Positions 4,665 through 7,446 of a DNA stretch of 7,446 nt are shown one piece after another. The stretch's first letter is position 1. Every line of letters begins with the position of its first letter. The notes beneath the pieces are model-generated. The model was not told the DNA's origin. It saw only the letters and a list, made by a program, of their open reading frames with translations, and searched no databases. The translations under genes and the position numbers were made by a program. Source of the stretch: Emcibacter sp. (GTDB lineage Bacteria > Pseudomonadota > Alphaproteobacteria > Sphingomonadales > Emcibacteraceae). The stretch spans positions 1 to 7,446 of the forward strand of contig JALUWZ010000159.1 of assembly GCA_027019205.1 (NCBI GenBank), written 5' to 3'.

Positions 4665-6803
4665 TTACCCCCGCTTGTCCAGCACCTCAAGCACCCTTGC
4701 AGCAGCCTCGGGGATGTTGGTGCCGGGGCCGAAAATGGCGGCGACACCAGCATCATAGAGGAAATCATAATCCTGGGCCGGGATCACCCCGCCGCAGATC
4801 ACCAGAATATCCCCGGCATCCTGCTTTTCCAGTTCGGCAATCAGTTGGGGAATCAGGGTCTTGTGCCCGGCGGCGAGCGATGATACGCCGATGATATGAA
4901 CATCATTTTCGATGGCCTCGCGCGCGGCCTCCTCCGGGGTCTGGAATAGCGGGCCGACATCGACGTCAAAGCCGATATCGGCAAAGGCGGTGGCGATCAC
5001 CTTGGCCCCCCGGTCATGGCCGTCCTGTCCCATCTTGACCACCAGCATTCTGGGGCGGCGGCCTTCCTTTTCGGCGAATTTTTCAATATCGGCCTGAATT
5101 TTCCGGAAGCCCTCGTCACCGTCATAGGCGGCACCATAAACGCCGGATATGGATTTTACCTCGGCCCGGTGGCGGTTGAATATTTTTTCCATGGCGTCTG
5201 AAATCTCTCCGAGTGTCGCCCGCGCCCGCGCCGCATCGACGGCCCGTTCCAGCAGATTATCGTCTGCCTGTGCCGCCTCTGTCAAGGCCTTGAGCGCGGC
5301 CTGACATTTTGCCTCGTCCCGTTCTGTCTTCACTCTGGTGAGCCGGGCAATTTGCGCCTCACGCACCGCCTCATTATCAACGTCGAGGATGTCAATCGCA
5401 TCCTCTTTTTCAAGCCGGTATTTATTGACCCCGACCACTGTCTCCTCGCCCCGGTCGATGCGGGCCTGTCTGAGGGCGGCGGCCTCCTCGATCTTCATCT
5501 TGGGCATGCCGCTTTCGACCGCTTTGGTCATGCCGCCGAGATCCTCGACCTCGGTAATCAGCTTCCATGCCTCCTGCACCAGCGCGTTGGTCAGGGATTC
5601 GACGTAATAGGAGCCGCCGAGCGGATCGACCACATTGCACATGCCGCTTTCCTCCTGCAGGACGATCTGGGTATTGCGGGCAATGCGGGCCGAAAAATCG
5701 GTGGGCAGGGCAATCGCCTCGTCGAGCGCATTGGTGTGGAGCGACTGGGTGCCGCCGAGCATCGCCGCCATCGCCTCGACCGTGGTGCGGATGACATTAT
5801 TGTAGGGGTCTTTTTCGGTCAGCGACACGCCCGATGTCTGGCAATGGGTACGCAGCATCATGCTCTTGGGATTCTTCGCGCCAAAATTCTCCATAATCTG
5901 CGCCCAGATGGTCCGCGCGGCGCGGAGCTTGGCCACCTCCATAAAGAAATTCATGCCAATGGCGAAGAAAAAGCTCAAACGCGGGGCAAAGACATCAATA
6001 TCCAGCCCTTTATTGAGTGCCGCCCGGACATATTCCATACCGTCGGCGAGGGTGAAGGCCAGTTCCTGCAACTGGGTCGCGCCCGCTTCCTGCATATGAT
6101 AGCCGGAAATGGAAATACTGTTGAATTTAGGCATCTCACGCGAGGTATATTCGATAATATCGCCGATAATGCGCATACTTGGTTCGGGCGGATAGATATA
6201 GGTGTTACGCACCATAAATTCCTTCAGGATGTCATTCTGAATGGTGCCCGAGAGCTTGTCCCGGCTCACCCCCTGTTCCTCGGCGGCAACGATATAAAAG
6301 GCGAGGCAGGGAATGACGGCGCCGTTCATGGTCATTGAAACCGACATCTGGTCCAGCGGTATCTGATCGAACAGGATTTTCATATCTTCGACACTGTCGA
6401 TCGCCACCCCGGCCTTGCCGACATCGCCGGTGACCCGGGGGTGGTCACTGTCATAGCCCCGGTGGGTCGCAAGATCAAAGGCGACGCTCAGGCCCTTCTG
6501 TCCGGCGGCGAGGTTCCGGCGGTAAAAGGCGTTACTTTCTTCGGCGGTCGAAAAACCGGCATATTGACGAATGGTCCAGGGCCGCCCCGCATACATGCTG
6601 CCGCGCACCCCCCGGGTAAAGGGGGAAAATCCCGGCAGGTTATTCATATGGGGAATGTCAGCGGTATCTTCCGCCGTATAGAGCGGTTTGACATCGATGC
6701 CTTCCGGCGTATGCCATGTCAGGTCGTCGAGGGGTCTTCCCCGCAGTTCTTTGGTTACCAGTTGTTGCCAGTCTGTAATGGTTTTGCGCGGGCCGTCAGT
6801 CAT
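4665..6803 (-). CDS. scpA: Methylmalonyl-CoA mutase, adenosylcobalamin-dependent
   Basis: It catalyses the B12- and radical-dependent interconversion of (R)-methylmalonyl-CoA and succinyl-CoA in propionyl-CoA metabolism, in the cytoplasm. The 712 residues give the full-length catalytic chain. The TIM-barrel part holds RPWTIRQYAGFSTAEESN, VAFDLATHRGYDSDHPRV, SVSMTMNGAV, EFMVRNTYIYPPEPSMRI and SISGYHMQEAGA. Tyr81, Arg199 and His236 correspond to Propionibacterium Tyr89, Arg207 and His244. A linker follows, then the C-terminal cobalamin-binding domain with GQDGHDRGAKVIA (lower-axial His596), GVSSLAAGH and CGGVIPAQDY. An upstream in-frame TTG at 6806 would add one residue; the ATG at 6803 is preferred. 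The ribosome binding site is weak (CGGA). No small beta-subunit gene is visible, fitting the single-chain homodimeric type. The partner MeaB lies downstream on the same strand. The symbol is used loosely (also mcm, bhbA). Confidence 0.96.
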   Translation of the reverse strand: MTDGPRKTITDWQQLVTKELRGRPLDDLTWHTPEGIDVKPLYTAEDTADIPHMNNLPGFSPFTRGVRGSMYAGRPWTIRQYAGFSTAEESNAFYRRNLAAGQKGLSVAFDLATHRGYDSDHPRVTGDVGKAGVAIDSVEDMKILFDQIPLDQMSVSMTMNGAVIPCLAFYIVAAEEQGVSRDKLSGTIQNDILKEFMVRNTYIYPPEPSMRIIGDIIEYTSREMPKFNSISISGYHMQEAGATQLQELAFTLADGMEYVRAALNKGLDIDVFAPRLSFFFAIGMNFFMEVAKLRAARTIWAQIMENFGAKNPKSMMLRTHCQTSGVSLTEKDPYNNVIRTTVEAMAAMLGGTQSLHTNALDEAIALPTDFSARIARNTQIVLQEESGMCNVVDPLGGSYYVESLTNALVQEAWKLITEVEDLGGMTKAVESGMPKMKIEEAAALRQARIDRGEETVVGVNKYRLEKEDAIDILDVDNEAVREAQIARLTRVKTERDEAKCQAALKALTEAAQADDNLLERAVDAARARATLGEISDAMEKIFNRHRAEVKSISGVYGAAYDGDEGFRKIQADIEKFAEKEGRRPRMLVVKMGQDGHDRGAKVIATAFADIGFDVDVGPLFQTPEEAAREAIENDVHIIGVSSLAAGHKTLIPQLIAELEKQDAGDILVICGGVIPAQDYDFLYDAGVAAIFGPGTNIPEAAARVLEVLDKRG

Positions 6804-6827
6804 CAAAATATCCGTATCACATCAGTT

Positions 6828-6935
6828 TTGCCAAGCTTGTGCAGCGCAGTATAAACAAAATGTTACCCATGAGTAAAGTTTTTAGTTTGCCTGTCAATAT
6901 ATTCAGTTGTCGCCCTGCCGGTAACGCGATAGTCT
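6828..6935 (+). promoter_or_regulatory. Candidate promoters of the DUF885 gene
   Basis: Two plus-strand options exist in the divergent gap. TTGCCA (6828-6833) and TATAAA (6850-6855), 16 bases apart, are close to consensus but lie about 105 bases before the ATG. TTGTCG (6907-6912) and TAGTCT (6930-6935), 17 bases apart, are weaker but nearer. The first shares its -10 bases with the opposing mutase promoter candidate, so the two genes could compete for polymerase. Confidence 0.35.
6848..6897 (-). promoter_or_regulatory. Candidate promoters of the mutase gene
   Basis: On the minus strand TATACT (6853-6848) is a strong -10 box, with TTTACT (6877-6872) 18 bases upstream as a moderate -35. This gives a leader of roughly 37 bases. 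A perfect -35 hexamer TTGACA (6897-6892) also occurs, but 16-17 bases downstream only TACTCA/ACTCAT is available. The first pair looks better overall. The -10 box overlaps the -10 of a divergent plus-strand candidate. Confidence 0.4.
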
Positions 6936-6966
6936 AAGTGCATGTGAATGTTTGAGGGAGGAAGAT

Positions 6967-7446
6967 ATGAGAAAGATTTTTTTGACGCTGGTGCTGTTTT
7001 TCGGGCTGGCAGGCGCGGCAGTTGCGGGGGATTCCGGGCAGGCCTTTAATAAAATTCTTGCCGATCACTGGGCAGAGCGGCTGGCGGAAAATCCGGCTTT
7101 TGCTGCGCAGTTGGGCGTGCGGAAATATGATGGCAGGCTGGCGCAAAATACGCCGAAAGCCCGGGCGCGACGTCAGGCCTATAATGAAAAAACCCTCAGC
7201 CGCCTGGACAAGATAAAGGTCAGCGACCTGAATGGAAAAGCCCGGCTTAATTACCGGATATTCCGGCGCGAGCGGATGATAGAGCAGGAAAGCTATTCCC
7301 ATCCGGGCTATCTGTTTCTGCTGACCAATCGCGAGGGCTGGCATATGGCCTTTGCCCAGAATGCGGGCAGTATGGCCTTTCTCGAAACTGCGGATTATGA
7401 CAATTACCTCGGTCAGCTCGGCGATTATCCGCGTTTCAATGAGGAG
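6967..7446 (+). CDS. Secreted DUF885-family protein, N-terminal part (3' end outside window)
   Basis: The frame is open for 160 codons to the window edge. Residues 1-20 are a signal peptide (MRKIF, hydrophobic core LTLVLFFGLAGA, probable cleavage AVA before GDSGQ), predicting export to the periplasm. The mature part matches the start of DUF885 proteins: HWAERLAENPAFAAQLGVRKYDG (the usual 'poor performers at low G' helix pattern, read in two halves), a helical stretch ending LNGKARLNYRIFRRE, and FLLTNREGWHMAF. It then has the family phrase ADYDNYLGQLGDYPRFNEE. DUF885 members are thought to be zinc-peptidase-like; the expected HExxH-type motif would lie beyond the window, so activity cannot be judged. 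The ATG has a strong ribosome binding site (GGGAGGAAG). It is divergent from the mutase gene over a 163-bp gap, with no evident functional link. Confidence 0.85.
   Translation, partial: MRKIFLTLVLFFGLAGAAVAGDSGQAFNKILADHWAERLAENPAFAAQLGVRKYDGRLAQNTPKARARRQAYNEKTLSRLDKIKVSDLNGKARLNYRIFRRERMIEQESYSHPGYLFLLTNREGWHMAFAQNAGSMAFLETADYDNYLGQLGDYPRFNEE

Noticed and set aside
5352..6338. Long plus-strand open frame (328 codons) opposite the mutase gene
   Set aside because: It is the antisense shadow of a well-conserved high-GC gene; its His/Arg-rich translation fits no family and it has no plausible ribosome binding site.
6934..7344. Minus-strand open frame opposite the DUF885 gene
   Set aside because: The plus-strand frame has a signal peptide, a strong ribosome binding site and family motifs; the minus frame has none.

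Overview
The window looks like a chromosomal segment of an alphaproteobacterium. The inference rests on the L28 protein sequence, the convergent pairing of rpmB with a periplasmic phytase-like gene, a mid-to-high GC backbone, and a single-chain methylmalonyl-CoA mutase with its MeaB chaperone. Genus cannot be fixed from the sequence alone; I saw no plasmid or phage backbone genes.

Layout. Position 2-322 (+) is the C-terminal end of uvrC. It converges on a TetR-family regulator (343-945, -). The regulator diverges, across a 121-bp AT-rich gap, from a secreted phytase-like/esterase-like protein (1067-2161, +). That gene's stop codon overlaps the stop of the convergent rpmB (2158-2451, -), and the rpmB intrinsic terminator lies inside the 3' end of the phytase-like gene. 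Next on the minus strand is meaB (2589-3578). A low-GC patch follows (about 3580-4660) with palindromic repeats, a small GIY-YIG nuclease gene (3819-4112, -), a remnant resembling the 3' end of the mutase gene (4220-4267, -), and a small antibiotic-biosynthesis-monooxygenase-fold gene (4332-4622, -). The methylmalonyl-CoA mutase gene (4665-6803, -) is complete. It diverges from a secreted DUF885 protein (6967 to the end, +), which is cut by the window edge.

How the genes fit together. The mutase converts (R)-methylmalonyl-CoA to succinyl-CoA using adenosylcobalamin, and MeaB is the GTPase that loads and protects its cofactor. Together they form the last step of propionyl-CoA use. They lie on the same strand but are separated by about 1.1 kb of AT-richer material that looks like later insertion.

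Most unusual structure. The GIY-YIG gene is tightly enclosed by inverted copies of a 25-27 bp palindrome (core ATTCCC-N8-GGGAAT). A third copy lies nearby, and a diverged fourth copy sits in the meaB leader at the same distance from the start codon as the copy in the GIY-YIG leader. This looks like a miniature repeat-plus-nuclease cassette. A second notable point is the direct repeat of the mutase 3' end on either side of the monooxygenase-fold gene, as if that gene had been inserted there.
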